A stretch of DNA of 64,000 nt, from the NCBI RefSeq assembly GCF_021869535.1, contig NW_026262734.1, forward strand, positions 90,959,285 through 91,023,284. Reading direction: 5' to 3'. The position numbers and the translations under genes are program-made. This DNA is from Mytilus californianus (taxonomy: Eukaryota; Mollusca; Bivalvia; Mytilida; Mytilidae). The notes below the pieces were generated by a model that saw only the letters and a program-made list of their open reading frames with translations, was not told the origin of the DNA and searched no databases. Within the stretch, counting starts at the first letter, position 1. Every line of letters begins with the position of its first letter. Positions 1-12,640 of this stretch are shown here, piece by piece.

Positions 1-3000
1 TATTGCATCCATTGTTTTCCAATATTACTTTCATTTGTATTATAATACAATACACTGATACATCCTGACATAAAAAAAACTTCTAATTAAATATAATGCA
101 GCCATGTAGATTTACGTACTAAAGTGCAAATATGGTCAGTTTTAGTTGATACGGTCAACAAATTTTGCTATACCAGTCAACCTGAGGTATCAAAAGTACT
201 GAAATGTTGTTACATATCAATATATTGAACAAAAGGAGGACATGCTGGCACTCTTAATTTATTCGGACAAAATTTTGTATTCACTGTGTTCCAATATTAC
301 TGTCATTTGTATTATACATTAAATCCTGACATAAAAATATTACTGAATTATTATGCGGCTATAAAGATTTACATAATAAACATGATAAAGTGCAAATATG
401 GTCAGTTTTGGTTGATACAGTCTAATGATTTTGCTATACAAGTCAGCCTGGGGTATCAAAACTACTGAAATTTAGTTACGTATCAATATATCATGTATAT
501 TGACCAAAATGAGGACATGCTGGCACTCTAAATTTATGCGGACACAAACTTGTAGTTGTTGTGTTCTAATATTGCTGTCATTTATATTATACATTAAATC
601 CTGACATAAAAATAGTTGCTGATTTACTATGCGGCTATATAGATTTACAAAATAAAGTGCAAATATGGTCAGTTTTGGTTGATACGGTCAAATAATTTTG
701 CTATATGAGTTAGCCTGGGGTATCAAAACTACTGAAATTTTGTTACGACGTACATGTATCAATATATTGAACAAAAGCATGAAAAGGAGGACATGCTGGC
801 AAAAATTTGTGATTGTTGTGTTCCAGTATTGCTGTCATTTGTATCATACATTAAATCCTGACATAAAAATAGTTGCTGATTTACTATGCGGCTATATAGA
901 TTTACAAAATAAAGTGCAAATATGGTCAGTTTTGGTTGATACGGTCAAATAATTTTGCTATATGAGTTAGCCTGGGGTATCAATACTACTGAAATTTTGT
1001 TACGTATCAATCTTTTGAACAAAAGGAGGACATGCTGGCACTCTAAATTTATGCGGACAAAAATTTGTAGTTGTTGTGTTCCAATATTGCTGTCATCTGT
1101 ATTATACATTAAATCCTGACATAAAAATAGTTGCTGATTTACTATGCGGCTATATAGATTTACAAAATAAAGTGCAAATATGGTCAGTTTTGGTTGATAC
1201 GGTCAAATAATTTTGCTATATGAGTTAGCCTGGGGTATCAAAACTACTGAAATTTTGTTACGACGTACATGTATCAATATATTGAACAAAAGCATGAAAA
1301 GGAGGACATGCTGGCAAAAATTTGTGATTGTTGTGTTCCAGTATTGCTGTCATTTGTATCATACATTAAATCCTGACATAAAAAAAACTTCTAATTAAAT
1401 ATAATGCAGCCATGTAGATTTACGTACTAAAGTGCAAATATGGTCAGTTTTAGTTGATACGGTCAACAAATTTTGCTATACCAGTCAACCTGAGGTATCA
1501 AAAGTACTGAAATGTTGTTACATATCAATATATTGAACAAAAGGAGGACATGCTGGCACTCTTAATTTATTCGGACAAAATTTTGTATTCACTGTGTTCC
1601 AATATTACTGTCATTTGTATAATACATTAAATCCTGACATAAAAATATTACTGAATTATTATGCGGCTATAAAGATTTACATAATAAACATGATAAAGTG
1701 CAAATATGGTCAGTTTTGGTTGATACAGTCTAATGATTTTGCTATACAAGTCAGCCTGGGGTATCAAAACTACTGAAATTTAGTTACGTATCAATATATC
1801 ATGTATATTGACCAAAATGAGGACATGCTGGCACTCTAAATTTATGCGGACACAAACTTGTAGTTGTTGTGTTCTAATATTGCTGTCATTTATATTATAC
1901 ATTAAATCCTGACATAAAAATAGTTGCTGATTTACTATGCGGCTATATAGATTTACAAAATAAAGTGCAAATATGGTCAGTTTTGGTTGATACGGTCAAA
2001 TAATTTTGCTATATGAGTTAGCCTGGGGTATCAAAACTACTGAAATTTTGTTACGACGTACATGTATCAATATATTGAACAAAAGCATGAAAAGGAGGAC
2101 ATGCTGGCAAAAATTTGTGATTGTTGTGTTCCAGTATTGCTGTCATTTGTATCATACATTAAATCCTGACATAAAAATAGTTGCTGATTTACTATGCGGC
2201 TATATAGATTTACAAAATAAAGTGCAAATATGGTCAGTTTTGGTTGATACGGTCAAATAATTTTGCTATATGAGTTAGCCTGGGGTATCAATACTACTGA
2301 AATTTTGTTACGTATCAATCTTTTGAACAAAAGGAGGACATGCTGGCACTCTAAATTTATGCGGACAAAAATTTGTAGTTGTTGTGTTCCAATATTGCTG
2401 TCATCTGTATTATACATTAAATCCTGACATAAAAATAGTTGCTGATTTACTATGCGGCTATATAGATTTACAAAATAAAGTGCAAATATGGTCAGTTTTG
2501 GTTGATACGGTCAAATAATTTTGCTATATGAGTTAGCCTGGGGTATCAAAACTACTGAAATTTTGTTACGACGTACATGTATCAATATATTGAACAAAAG
2601 CATGAAAAGGAGGACATGCTGGCAAAAATTTGTGATTGTTGTGTTCCAGTATTGCTGTCATTTGTATCATACATTAAATCCTGACATAAAAATAGTTGCT
2701 GATTTACTATGCGGCTATATAGATTTACAAAATAAAGTGCAAATATGGTCAGTTTTGGTTGATACGGTCAAATAATTTTGCTATATGAGTTAGCCTGGGG
2801 TATCAATACTACTGAAATTTTGTTACGTATCAATCTTTTGAACAAAAGGAGGACATGCTGGCACTCTAAATTTATGCGGACAAAAATTTGTAGTTGTTGT
2901 GTTCCAATATTGCTGTCATCTGTATTATACATTAAATCCTGACATAAAAATAGTTGCTGATTTACTATGCGGCTATATAGATTTACAAAATAAAGTGCAA

Positions 3001-3480
3001 ATATGGTCAGTTTTGGTTGATACGGTCAAATAATTTTGCTATATGAGTTAGCCTAGGGTATCAAAACTACTGAAATTTTGTTACGTATCAATATATTGAA
3101 CAAAAGGAGGACATGCTGGCACTCTACAATTATGCGGACAAAAATTTGTAGTTGTTGTGTTCCAATATTGCTGTCATTTGTATTATACATTAAATCCTGA
3201 CATAAAAATAGTTGCTGATGTACTATGCGGCTATATAGATTTACAAAATAAAGTGCAAATATGGTCAGTTTTGGTTGATGCGGTCAATTAATTTTGTTAT
3301 AGGAGTCAGCCTGAGGTATCAAAACTACTAAGTTTTGTTGCGTGACAATATTTTGATTAAAAAGAGGACATGCTGGCAATCTAGATTTATACGGACAAAA
3401 TTTTGTATTCACATTATGTTCCAATATTGCTGTCATTTGTATTATACAATACATCCTGACATAAAATATTACTGAATTAT
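1..3480 (+). repeat. Satellite array of ~260-bp monomers with 1,308-bp higher-order period
   Basis: Monomers of about 257-263 bp follow one another, each carrying landmarks such as GACATAAAAATAGTTGCTG, TATGCGGCTATATAGATTT, GTGCAAATATGGTCAG and AGGAGGACATGCTGGCA. Landmark positions repeat after 1,308 bp (286/1594, 698/2006, 1213/2521), so about five monomers form a higher-order unit present nearly identically twice. A 515-bp two-monomer period is nested within it (698/1213, 2006/2521). Short open frames of 60-84 codons recur in each unit but start at non-ATG codons or vary between units, so they are repeat by-products, not genes. The array resumes at 7943 and 9599. Confidence 0.93.
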
Positions 3481-3482
3481 TA

Positions 3483-6400
3483 CCCAGCAAACACAAAAAC
3501 ATCTTTAAAATGTTTTTAAAATGTTGTGTCTAATGTCATGAAAATATCACAAAAAAACGTGAGAAAAACATTAAATGTATGGTAGAATATATATCGCTAA
3601 AACGTTTTCTAATATATTTTCTAAAATATTTGCATAATATAATTAAAATGTTGTAAAGAAATATCATGATAATGTGAAAAACAATGGAGTTTAAAACATT
3701 TTGATAATCTTTTAAAAAATATTTTCTAGAAATATTTTCTGAACATTTGAAAAACATCATGAACATCAAATAATGTTATAAAAATGTTTTTTGGATGTTT
3801 TCTTGCAAGTGAGACTGTGCCTAAAAAATGTTTTCAAAATGTTTTAAGAAGATGTTTTTGGTTGATATCTAGATCATATCAATATAAAAATTTCTGTACT
3901 TTTGATAGAGTTTCCTGCTTTTTTAAATAACAAATCATTAGTTAAATTAATTTATACACAGTGATTAATTCTATATACAAACAAGAACAAATCAGTTGTT
4001 TTGCTAAGCATATGAAATTCAATTCAGTCTCTAAAAACAAGAAGTATCTACAAATTTTGACACATCCAAAATGGCAGACACAACTCATCATGGTCAAGCC
4101 ACTTACCAAATATGAAGTCATTCTGTTCATCAGCATTACTAATTAAAGTAATGAAAAATTTGAGAACATTCATCATTTTGAAATACAATGTATAAGCAAA
4201 CAGGAAACAGGTGCCAGATACAAAAATGTTCACACATCACAGTTCATCACTATCAAGCAGCTCATTAAATATGAACTCATCTTTATCAGCAGTTTTGAGA
4301 AAAACAGTGATGAAAATATTTGTTGGACAAAATCCGACAAATATAGGTGGACAGACGGCAGACAGTGCGAGAAAGCCCACATTCCAACCACAATGGTATA
4401 ATGTTTAGTTTTTCACTCTCAACTTTTATTACCTATCTTATACACATCATGCATATGTCAACCTGAACATGCATGAAATATATGCCATTGGACATTATGC
4501 AAACATTATACACATTTTTAAGTTCAAGTTACATTGACTAAAACTTGTGTCCCAAATTCAGATTTTTCAATACAACTTCTCTTTCTAAACTAAAACACTA
4601 CACTTCTAATAGGGTTACATCTTAAGTCAATAATCATTGATAATTGGCTGAAGAGTTGAGAAAAAAAACACCATTTTACATCAATTATTTGATTTATTTA
4701 AGAATACATCGAAAAAGTCAATCAATTGTCTTATTCAAAATCACTTGGAATGTCTTGTAGTGTCTTATATCTTTTTCTTGCTGTGCCATGCTTCTGAAAA
4801 AAAAATAATCTTACATTCATATATAAACTTCTTGCACATTCCTTTATTATAGAACGATTCACGTTGCCTGAAGGATATACATCCCCTCCCCTTTAAAGTT
4901 TTGAAACAAATAACGATGATAGTCTGTCGGAAGGGAACGATAAATGGCTGACAGTGTTAAGAGAGAGCAATATGCCACGCTGAACTTCATTAGTTATCAA
5001 AAAAAAACACATAAAAAACTTTAGACTAGATATGTGTCCAGTCAAGAATCTTATTTCATTATACTCGTTGATTGTTGTCTATCATATTTTTTTCTTTTAT
5101 TGTTTTGTATAAATCAGGCTGTTGTTTTTCTTGTTTTTTTTTTAGTTTTCATTAAATGCATTGTATCATGTAGGGGCCTTTAAAAGCCCTGCTACATAAT
5201 GTCATTAAACATATTATTGTCCTTTTTAAGTGTTAAACTCTGTAGAATGACATAGTTTATAACTTGTCATTTGTATCTAAGGGCATATGATACAGTCCTA
5301 GAAGTATACTATAGGCACATAATAACTTTAATATATCGAAGTGTTACGCATTGTTTTCGCAATGATGATAATAATATAACTTAACTTCCGAGAAACACAC
5401 AGATGTCATTAAATGAAATGTTTATATGTATTTGAAATACTTCAAAGGAAAGCAAATATGTTGTTTATGAAAGCACACTGTTGGTCTAAAAGATTGATTT
5501 AAATAAACAACTTGTTTCTATTTTGTCACAAAAAAAATAATTTATTCAAATATCTTGATATCTTTTCTGTATTGTATGCCCTTAATCTTGAATGTAATGC
5601 ATTGTTTATGCTAAATATTTGAATTAAATATGGTATAACAGTAATTCTGTATGAAACTCTTACTTCAAAAAAAAATTCTCCTGAAAGGTTGTAGACATTC
5701 CAAAGAACCTGCGCCACTTTAACTTCCAAATTGTAAACCTGCATATTGAACTTGTCCTTTGTGGCTTTTCTTTTAGCTCCTGTTAAAAAATAAAAGATAC
5801 ATTGTATGTACATTGTGTGTATGAAGCAATAAATATAATTTTAAGCAACAGTTTATATTACCTTGCTTGTACTGAAGTCTTACATACTAGTCTTTGTAAT
5901 GTTCGTTAAGCTGTTTTGCAAATACATACATACACTGATTTTACTAGAAAAAAAAATCTCCACATTCAAACGGTGCTTATATTAGTGTTATTGTAACTTG
6001 TTTGTGTGCCTTGGAAACAAGGTATTGAGTCATGCTTATTGCAATAGTTGTTGTTGGTTTAAGTCTGTCAAATTTCTTTTTCATAATGTGTATTTAATGT
6101 AGGCAATTAGTTGTTTTGTTTCAATTGTGTTGAGAAAAATTTAACATTTGTTTGTCAAGGCTTCAAAGTGGACTATATGGCATTGGTTTTCTCAGTTTTG
6201 AAAGCCGTACAGTGACCTATAATTTCTTTTATCCAAGTCATTTAAATTCTGGTGGATAGCTGTCTCATACACCTTATCGCAATTTCAGTATTTGGAAATC
6301 TGTCCCGCTTGAACTTTTTACGTCAGCATACGTCATACAATAATACACCTTATCGCTATTCCCACTGGACCCGAGAATCTATCCTGATTGGAACTTTTGA

Positions 6401-7940
6401 CGTCAAACAACAATCACTTTTCCATTGTGGCATCAGATATTTTTTATGATGACGTCAAAATTTTAAGGGAACTTGTGACAGTTGTGTGATGTCCAGTAAT
6501 GGCGGACAAATAGCAATAAGGTGCATTACTTTCAATTGTGGTGTCAAATATTTTCTAATATGACATCAACATTTTACGGGAACTTTTGTGATGTCCATGG
6601 CCAGTAATGATGGACAAATAATGATAAGGTGTATTGGCAATCAAACACACAAGCCACATATCCTTATAATTTTTTTATATTAATGAACAAATTCATAATT
6701 GTTGTACGTAGATGCTTGAACAGTGGAGGATTTAGTGGCCCCGACCCCCTTATGGAGCTACTTACAAGATAAATGTATACACTATTTACAAGTATCACTC
6801 CAAACGTTTGCTTGCCTTGGGCAGGGCCCCCCTTTTTCAAAACCTTGATCCGCACCTCCAGAAACAGATGTAATTTGGTTCCGATTATGATTGAACACAC
6901 ACAATGAATGCACAAGTTTCATCTTAACAGATTAATCATTCTTACCAAGTGACTATATATCGCGTAACAAACAATTTTCTTGGCTCTCTTTGTTGATATC
7001 CTGTCTTCGTTTCGAAATTCAAATTTCAAAATCATTTCCGGTGATAAAACAAAAGTCGATTCCGGAAAAGGTCGGTTTTCCGTAAGGCATATAAACGATA
7101 CGAAAATTGAACTTAGTACAGTTACAGTTTTCAATTCTTAATTTCTAAAATATACACGAACGAAATGAATAAACATTAAAGAAAGGTGATTGTTTATTAA
7201 TACATTATTGCTTAATTTAATGTTGACTCTTTTGAATTTTAATATAAGAAGGAATAAAATCTGACTTCAAGGATCTTCAAGATATCAATTAAGGATTTCA
7301 ACCATAGTATCTTGCTTGTCATGATATTGATGAAATGTAGTACTATATCTTATCCTGAAAAAAACGAGCTAATTCCACAAAACGTTGTTTGTGGGGTTTT
7401 GAATAAAGTTTAAATAAAATGTTATTTTTATATCCGTAAAATGTTGAATAAAATATCAGTAAGACTATTAAGTAATGTGTATGTCAGAATATTTTATAGA
7501 AAACATTTAGCTGATATTTTTCAGATGTTTTATGTAAAACATTTTAATTTTACGTTATAAAACATTTTATGCAAATAGCAAAACTATATTTTTCTGTAAA
7601 ACATTTTTTTGCAGAATGTTTTTTGGATATTTGGAAAATATTTACTTTAAATGTTGTTAAAATATAAAATACCAATTGAAGAAAATATTATTTTTTTATA
7701 TTATAAAATATCTACGGGATATTTTAGAACAATGTTTGAGAACATGAATAAAAGATATTAGCAAATAATATTTTGTTAATGTTGTAAAAACATTTTACTT
7801 AAATGTTAGAAATAAAACATTTCAAAAACAATAAAATAAACATTTTTTTTATGTTTAAATGATATCTTATTGAAATATTTTGTGAGAGACGTCCATATGA
7901 CATTTAAAAAATGTTTTTAAAATGTTGTGTGTTTGCTGGG
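3483..7940. mobile_element. 4.46-kb TA-flanked DNA transposon inserted in the satellite
   Basis: The ends are inverted: CCCAGCAAACACA at 3483 and its complement ending at 7940. Each end is flanked by TA (3481-3482 and 7941-7942). Removing the element plus one TA rebuilds GAATTATTATGCGG, the exact satellite junction seen at about 337-350, so boundaries and target duplication are secure. After about 13 bp the arms diverge into AT-rich stretches (about 3500-3860 and 7380-7930) full of short self-complementary AAAACATTTT/AAAATGTTTT blocks. No transposase is visible, and frames such as 5526-5813 and 6919-7134 match nothing I know. It is probably non-autonomous. TA duplication fits Tc1/mariner-like, ISL2EU-like or other families; I do not assign one. 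Confidence 0.85.
6250..6640. repeat. Diverged ~150-bp repeats with TGACGTCA sites inside the TA element
   Basis: CACCTTATCGC-type segments (about 6269 and 6345) recur in inverted form as AGCAATAAGGTGCA (about 6510) and ATGATAAGGTGTA (about 6620). Between them, GACGTCAAAATTTTAAGGGAACTT-like text repeats in more diverged form about 100 bp further on. Two palindromic TGACGTCA-like sites fall near 6400 and 6451. The upstream part (about 6150-6250) resembles the end of a mussel dispersed repeat (GCCGTACAGTGACCTATAAT). This is nested repetitive DNA with no coding evidence. Confidence 0.5.
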
Positions 7941-7942
7941 TA

Positions 7943-8699
7943 TGCGGTTATATAGATTTACATAATAAAGTGCAAATATGGTAAGTTTTGGTTGATATGG
8001 TCAAATAATTTTGCTATATGAGTTAGCCTGGGGTATTAAAACTACTGAAATTTCGTTACGTATCAATATATTGAACAAAAGGGGGACATGCTGGCACTCT
8101 AAATTTATGCGAACAAAAATTTGTAGTTGTTGTGTTCCAATATTGCTGTCATTTGTATTATACATTAAATCCTGACATAAAAATAGTTGCTTATTTACTA
8201 TGCGGCTATATAGATTTACAAAATAGAGTGCAAATATGGTCAGTTTTGGTTGATACGGTCAAATAATTTTGCTATATGAGTTAGCCTGGGGTATCAAAAC
8301 TACTGAAATTTTGTTACGTATCAATATATTGAACAAAAGGAGGACATGCTGGCACTCTAAATTTATGCGAACAAAAATTTGTAGTTGTTGTGTTCCAATA
8401 TTGCTGTCATTTGTATTATACATTAAATCCTTACATAAAAAATAGTTGCTGATTTATTATGCAGCTATATAGATTTACAAAATAAAGTGCAAATATGGTC
8501 AGTTTTGGTTGATGCGGTCAATTAATTTTGTTATAGGAGTCAGCCTGAGGTATCAAAACTACTGAAATTTTGTTGCGAGACAATATTTTGATTAAAAAGA
8601 GGACATGCTGGCAATCTGGATTTATACGGACAAAATTTTGTATTCACATTATGTTCCAGTATTGCTGTCATTTGTATTATACAATACATCAAGACATAC
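7943..8699 (+). repeat. Satellite array, second block
   Basis: About three monomers of the same ~260-bp satellite as at 1-3480, resuming in register after the TA element (TGCGGTTATATAGATTTAC). They are more diverged from each other than the 1,308-bp units upstream. The block ends inside the GACATA part of a monomer, where a retrotransposon fragment begins. Confidence 0.9.
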
Positions 8700-9598
8700 A
8701 TGCAGACTTTTTATACGTTCAGGTATTACTCAACATGCAGACTTTTTATACGTTCAGGTATTTCACATCCAATTTTTTATGGAAATATTCTTTATAAAGC
8801 ACAAAAATGTCAGTATTCACCTCTGAAGCTAACAAAACCTTTAAATAGACTAATTAAGAAGGGATATAGTTACGATACTGTTGTCAGGTCATTAAAGATT
8901 GCATATTTTGGCGTTAATATTGATTCACTTATAGGGTCTTTGCATCGGCACTAAACACATTTATTTAAAAACCAGTTGTTGGCATGACACGGGTTATGTT
9001 CTTCTCATATATGTTATGATGGTATGATACTAAACCCCTAACGGGAAGGATTGTGCCTGATATTCATATGATGAAGACATAATCTTTCAATCAGTTTAAT
9101 TGAAGTCTGGAGCTGGCATGTCAGTTAACTGCTAGTAGTCTGTTGTTATTTATGTATTATTGTCATTTTGTTAATTTTCTTTGGTTACATCTTCTGACAT
9201 CGGACTCGGACTTCTCTTGAACTGAATTTTAATGTGCGTATTGTTATGCGTTTACTTTTCTACATTGGCTAGAGGTATAGGGGGAGGGTTGAGATCTCAT
9301 AAACATGTTTAACCCCGCCGCATTTTTGCGCCTGTCCCAAGTCAGGAGCCTCTAGCCTTTGTCAGTCTTGTATTATTTTTAATTTTAGTTTCTTGTGTAC
9401 AATTTGGAGTTTAGTATGGCGTTCATTATCACTGAACTAGTATATATATTTGTTAAGGGGCCAGCTGAAGGACGCCTCCGGGTGCGGGAATTTCTCGCTG
9501 CATTGAAGACCTGTTGGTGACCTTCTGCTGTTGTCTGTTTTATGGTCGGGTTGTTGTCTCTTTGACACATTCCCCATTTCCATTCTCAATTTAATAAA
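8700..9598 (+). mobile_element. 3' fragment of a mussel non-LTR retrotransposon in the satellite
   Basis: About 0.9 kb of unrelated DNA splits a satellite monomer between GACATA and AAATATTACTG. The start holds a frame (8700-8954, 84 codons) that looks like a repetitive-element C-terminal fragment rich in LIKKGYSYD-type text. The rest, with the GGGGGAGGGTTGAGATCTC, CCCCGCC and CCCAAGTCAGGAGCC segments and the terminal CCCCATTTCCATTCTCAATTT, matches a 3' region I associate with abundant mussel retroelements. Its left end carries a tandem ~34-bp duplication (CATGCAGACTTTTTATACG twice, at about 8698 and 8732). It is probably a 5'-truncated, dead insertion. Confidence 0.6.
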
Positions 9599-10712
9599 CT
9601 ATTACTGAATTATTATGCGGTTATATAGATTTACATGATAAAGTGCAAATATGGTAAGTTTTGGTTGATATGGTCAAATAATTTTGCTATATGAGTTAGC
9701 CTTGGGTATCAAAACTACTGAAATTTTGTTACGACGTACATGTATCAATATATTGAACAAAAGCATGAAAAGGAGGACATGCTGGCACTCTAAATTTATG
9801 CGGACAAAAATTTGTAGTTGTGTTCCAATATTACTTTCATTTGTATTATACATTAAATCCTGACATAAAAATAGTTGCTTATTTACTATGCGGCTATATA
9901 GATTTACAAAATAGAGTGCAAATATGGTCAGTTTTGGTTGATACGGTCAAATAATTTTGCTATATGAGTTAGCCTGGGGTATCAAAACTACTGAAATTTT
10001 GTTACGTATCAATATATTGAACAAAAGGAGGACATGCTGGCACTCTAAATTTATGCGAACAAAAATTTGTAGTTGTTGTGTTCCAATATTGCTGTCATTT
10101 GTATTATACATTAAATCCTGACATAAAAATAGTTGCTGATTTACTATGCGGCTATATAGATTTACAAAATAAAGTGCAAATATGGTCAGTTTTGGTTGAT
10201 GCGGTCAATAAATTTTGTTATAGGAGTCAGCCTGAGGTATCAAAACTACTGAAATTTTGTTGCGAGACAATATTTTGATTAAAAATAGGACATGCTGGCA
10301 ATCTAGATTTATACGGACAAAATTTTGTATTCACATTATGTTCCAATATTGCTGTCATTTGTATTATACAATACATCCTGACATAAAATATTACTGAATT
10401 ATTAAGCGGTTATATAGATTTACATGATAAAGTGTAAATATGGTAAGTTTTGGTTGATACGGTCAAATATTTTGCTATACGAGTCAGCCTGGGGTATCAA
10501 AAGTACTGAAATTTTGTTACGTATCAATATATTGAACAAAAGGAGGACATGCTGGCACTCTAAATTTATGCAGGTAAAATTTTGAAGTGATTGTGTTCCA
10601 ATATTGCTGTCTTTTGTATTATACATTCTATCTCGAAATAAAAATATTTCTGATTTACTTTGCGGCTATATAGATTTACATTATAAAGTGCAAATATGGT
10701 TAATACGATGTG
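9599..10712 (+). repeat. Satellite array, third block and its right edge
   Basis: Roughly four further monomers follow the retroelement fragment, starting TATTACTGAATTATTATGCGG. Homology fades in the last monomer near 10710 (GTGCAAATATGG then unrelated TTAATACG), which I take as the array's right border. Confidence 0.88.
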
Positions 10713-11020
10713 AAGAATTTGATATGTATTTGAATATATATTCAGCTCGTTAGCATTGTAACCATTATCGTTTTTTTTTAATATATAGAAAGACAGATCA
10801 CGTATAAATTTGTATATAAACAAGCAAAGTTTTATGCGTACTTTTATTTACAAATAGATATAAGAAGATGTGGTATGAGTGCCAATAAGACAACTCTCCA
10901 TCCAAGTCAAAATTTATAAAAGTAAACCATTATAGGTCAAAGTACTTTATTGTTTTATGTTTATACCAAGAAACAAAGACATTAAAAAATATTTTAAAAA
11001 AATCGATGTAGAGCGGTCCT
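10713..11020. repeat. Spacer with a mussel dispersed-repeat fragment
   Basis: At about 10860-10950 is the segment GAAGATGTGGTATGAGTGCC...CAACTCTCCATCCAAGTC...AAAGTAAACCATTATAGGTC, which recurs at 42985-43080 and is a familiar mussel interspersed repeat. The rest is AT-rich sequence in which I see nothing. Confidence 0.6.
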
Positions 11021-11335
11021 GGTTACAAGTTAACTTAGTGTTGATCAGACCAGGCCAAAAGTTACCTTGAGATCAGGTCTGGTTCGATCGGAGTTGTCAA
11101 AATCAAAGTTAACTTGTGTTAACTTATGACAGAACTGGTTTCGAAGTTAACTTATATCAATAGCGGACCTGTTTCCTAGTTAACTTTTTTAGCAGACATA
11201 TAAACAGTCCTAGGACCAAGTCCGCTTTTCAAGTTAACTAGATTGTAGTCCTAGGACTGGTCAGAGCAGTCCTAAATCCTGTTACAGGTTAACTTTGACC
11301 AGTCCAAATGACTGGTTATCAAGTTAACTTGCTGT
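11021..11335. other. Cluster of AAGTTAACTT palindromes
   Basis: GTTAAC occurs about eight times in 300 bp, usually as AAGTTAACTT or a one-sided version, with spacings of roughly 25-55 bp. It is interspersed with related pieces such as GGTCCTGGTTA, TCCTAGGAC and GACCAGTCC. The pattern looks like a decayed tandem or palindromic array rather than a gene. GTTAAC is the half-site core of HNF1/homeodomain-type sites, but nothing here shows binding. Confidence 0.55.
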
Positions 11336-11349
11336 ACAGGTTAGGACTG

Positions 11350-12245
11350 CACCCATCTGTATTTCCTTATTCGGTTTCTATTTCCTTATTCGATTTTCAT
11401 TTCTTTATTCGGTTTCTATTTCCTTATTTGATTTCATTTCCTTATTCGGTTTCTTTTTTCTTATTCGGTTTCTATTTCCTTATTCGATTTTTCAATTCCT
11501 TATTCGGTTTCTATTTCTTTATTCAATTTTCATTTCCTTATTCAGATTCTATTTCATTATTCGGTTTCTATTTCGTTATTCGATTTTTTATTTCCTTATT
11601 CGGTTTCTATTTCCTTATTCAATTTTCATTTCCATATTCGATTTTTTATTTCCTTATTCGGTTTCTATTTCCTTATTCAATTTTCATTTCCTTATTCGGT
11701 TTCTATTTCCTTATTTGGTCTCCATTACCTTATTCGATTTTTCATTTCCTTATTCGGTTTCTATTTCTTTATTCAATTTTCATTTCCTTATTCAGATTCT
11801 ATTTCCTTATTCGGTTTCTATTTCCTTATTTGATTTTCATTTCCTTATTCGGTTTCTATTTTCTTATTTAATTTTCATTTCCTTATTCGGTTTCTATTTC
11901 CTTATTCGATTTTCATTTCCTTATTCGGTTTCTATTTCCTTATTTGATATTTCATTTCCTTATTCGGTTTTTATTTCCTTATTAAATTTTCATTTCCTTA
12001 TTCAGATTCTATGTCCTTATTCGGTTTCTATTTCCTTATTTGATTTTTCATTTCCTTATTCGGTTTCTATTGCCTTTTTCAATTTTCATTTCCTTATTCA
12101 GATTCTATTTCCTTATTCGGTGTCTATTTCCTTATTCGATTTTTCATTTCCTTATTCGGTTTCTATTTCCTTATTCGATTTTCATTTCCTTATTCGATTT
12201 TCATATCCTTATTTGGTTTCCATTTCCTTTTTCGATATTGATTTC
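11350..12245 (+). repeat. TTCCTTATTC minisatellite, plus orientation
   Basis: About 0.9 kb of irregular tandem units of 17-20 bp alternates GGTTTCTATTTCCTTATTC and GATTTTCATTTCCTTATTC. The long frames across it (to 197 codons, Phe/Ser/Ile/Leu/Tyr only) are low-complexity translations and not genes. The same array in opposite orientation lies at 16740-17425, and a short relative at about 14945-15135. Confidence 0.93.
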
Positions 12246-12640
12246 CATCAATTCAAGTTTGAATTTTGTTTCGGTCTGATGATTTTTTGCAGAGTTATGG
12301 TCCTTTGAAATTCTCTGAAATATTTGGTTTTCCACTTTTTGCTTTTAATGCTTAAAGATGTTGACTTGAAATTTGGCATATAGTTAAACCATGACCAGTT
12401 ACAGATCAAGTGCGAATTGTGTTTCGGTCTGATGATTTTTTGCAGAGTTGTGGTCCTCGGACTTAGAAAATTCATAAATTTTCAACTTCTTTTTTTTAAT
12501 TAAAGATTTTTATTTGATATTTGGTTTATAGATTTACCATTACAAGTTACAAATCCAGTTTAAATTTTTTCTGATCTGATGATATTTTGCAGAGTTATAT
12601 GATTCTTAGACCTAGAAAAATCACACAATTAATAGAAATT
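12246..12640 (+). repeat. Three ~150-bp tandem repeats
   Basis: The block TCTGATGATTTTTTGCAGAG recurs at about 12275, 12428 and (with one change) 12575, with similar surrounding text (GTTTCGG, TTGACTTGAAATTTGGCATA, CCATGACCAGTTACA). The period is about 147-153 bp. It directly abuts the minisatellite. No coding evidence. Confidence 0.75.

Noticed and set aside
698-2775. Repeated 84-codon frames as a tandem gene family
   Set aside because: They start at non-ATG codons and lie in satellite monomers; monomers at other sites break the frame freely.
4211-4408. Small protein-coding gene inside the TA element
   Set aside because: No recognisable motif; text such as GGTGGACAGACGGCAGAC looks like mussel repeat sequence.
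11308-12308. Long Phe/Ser/Tyr/Leu-rich frames that could be membrane proteins
   Set aside because: They are translations of a TTCCTTATTC minisatellite in overlapping frames; the composition follows the DNA repeat.
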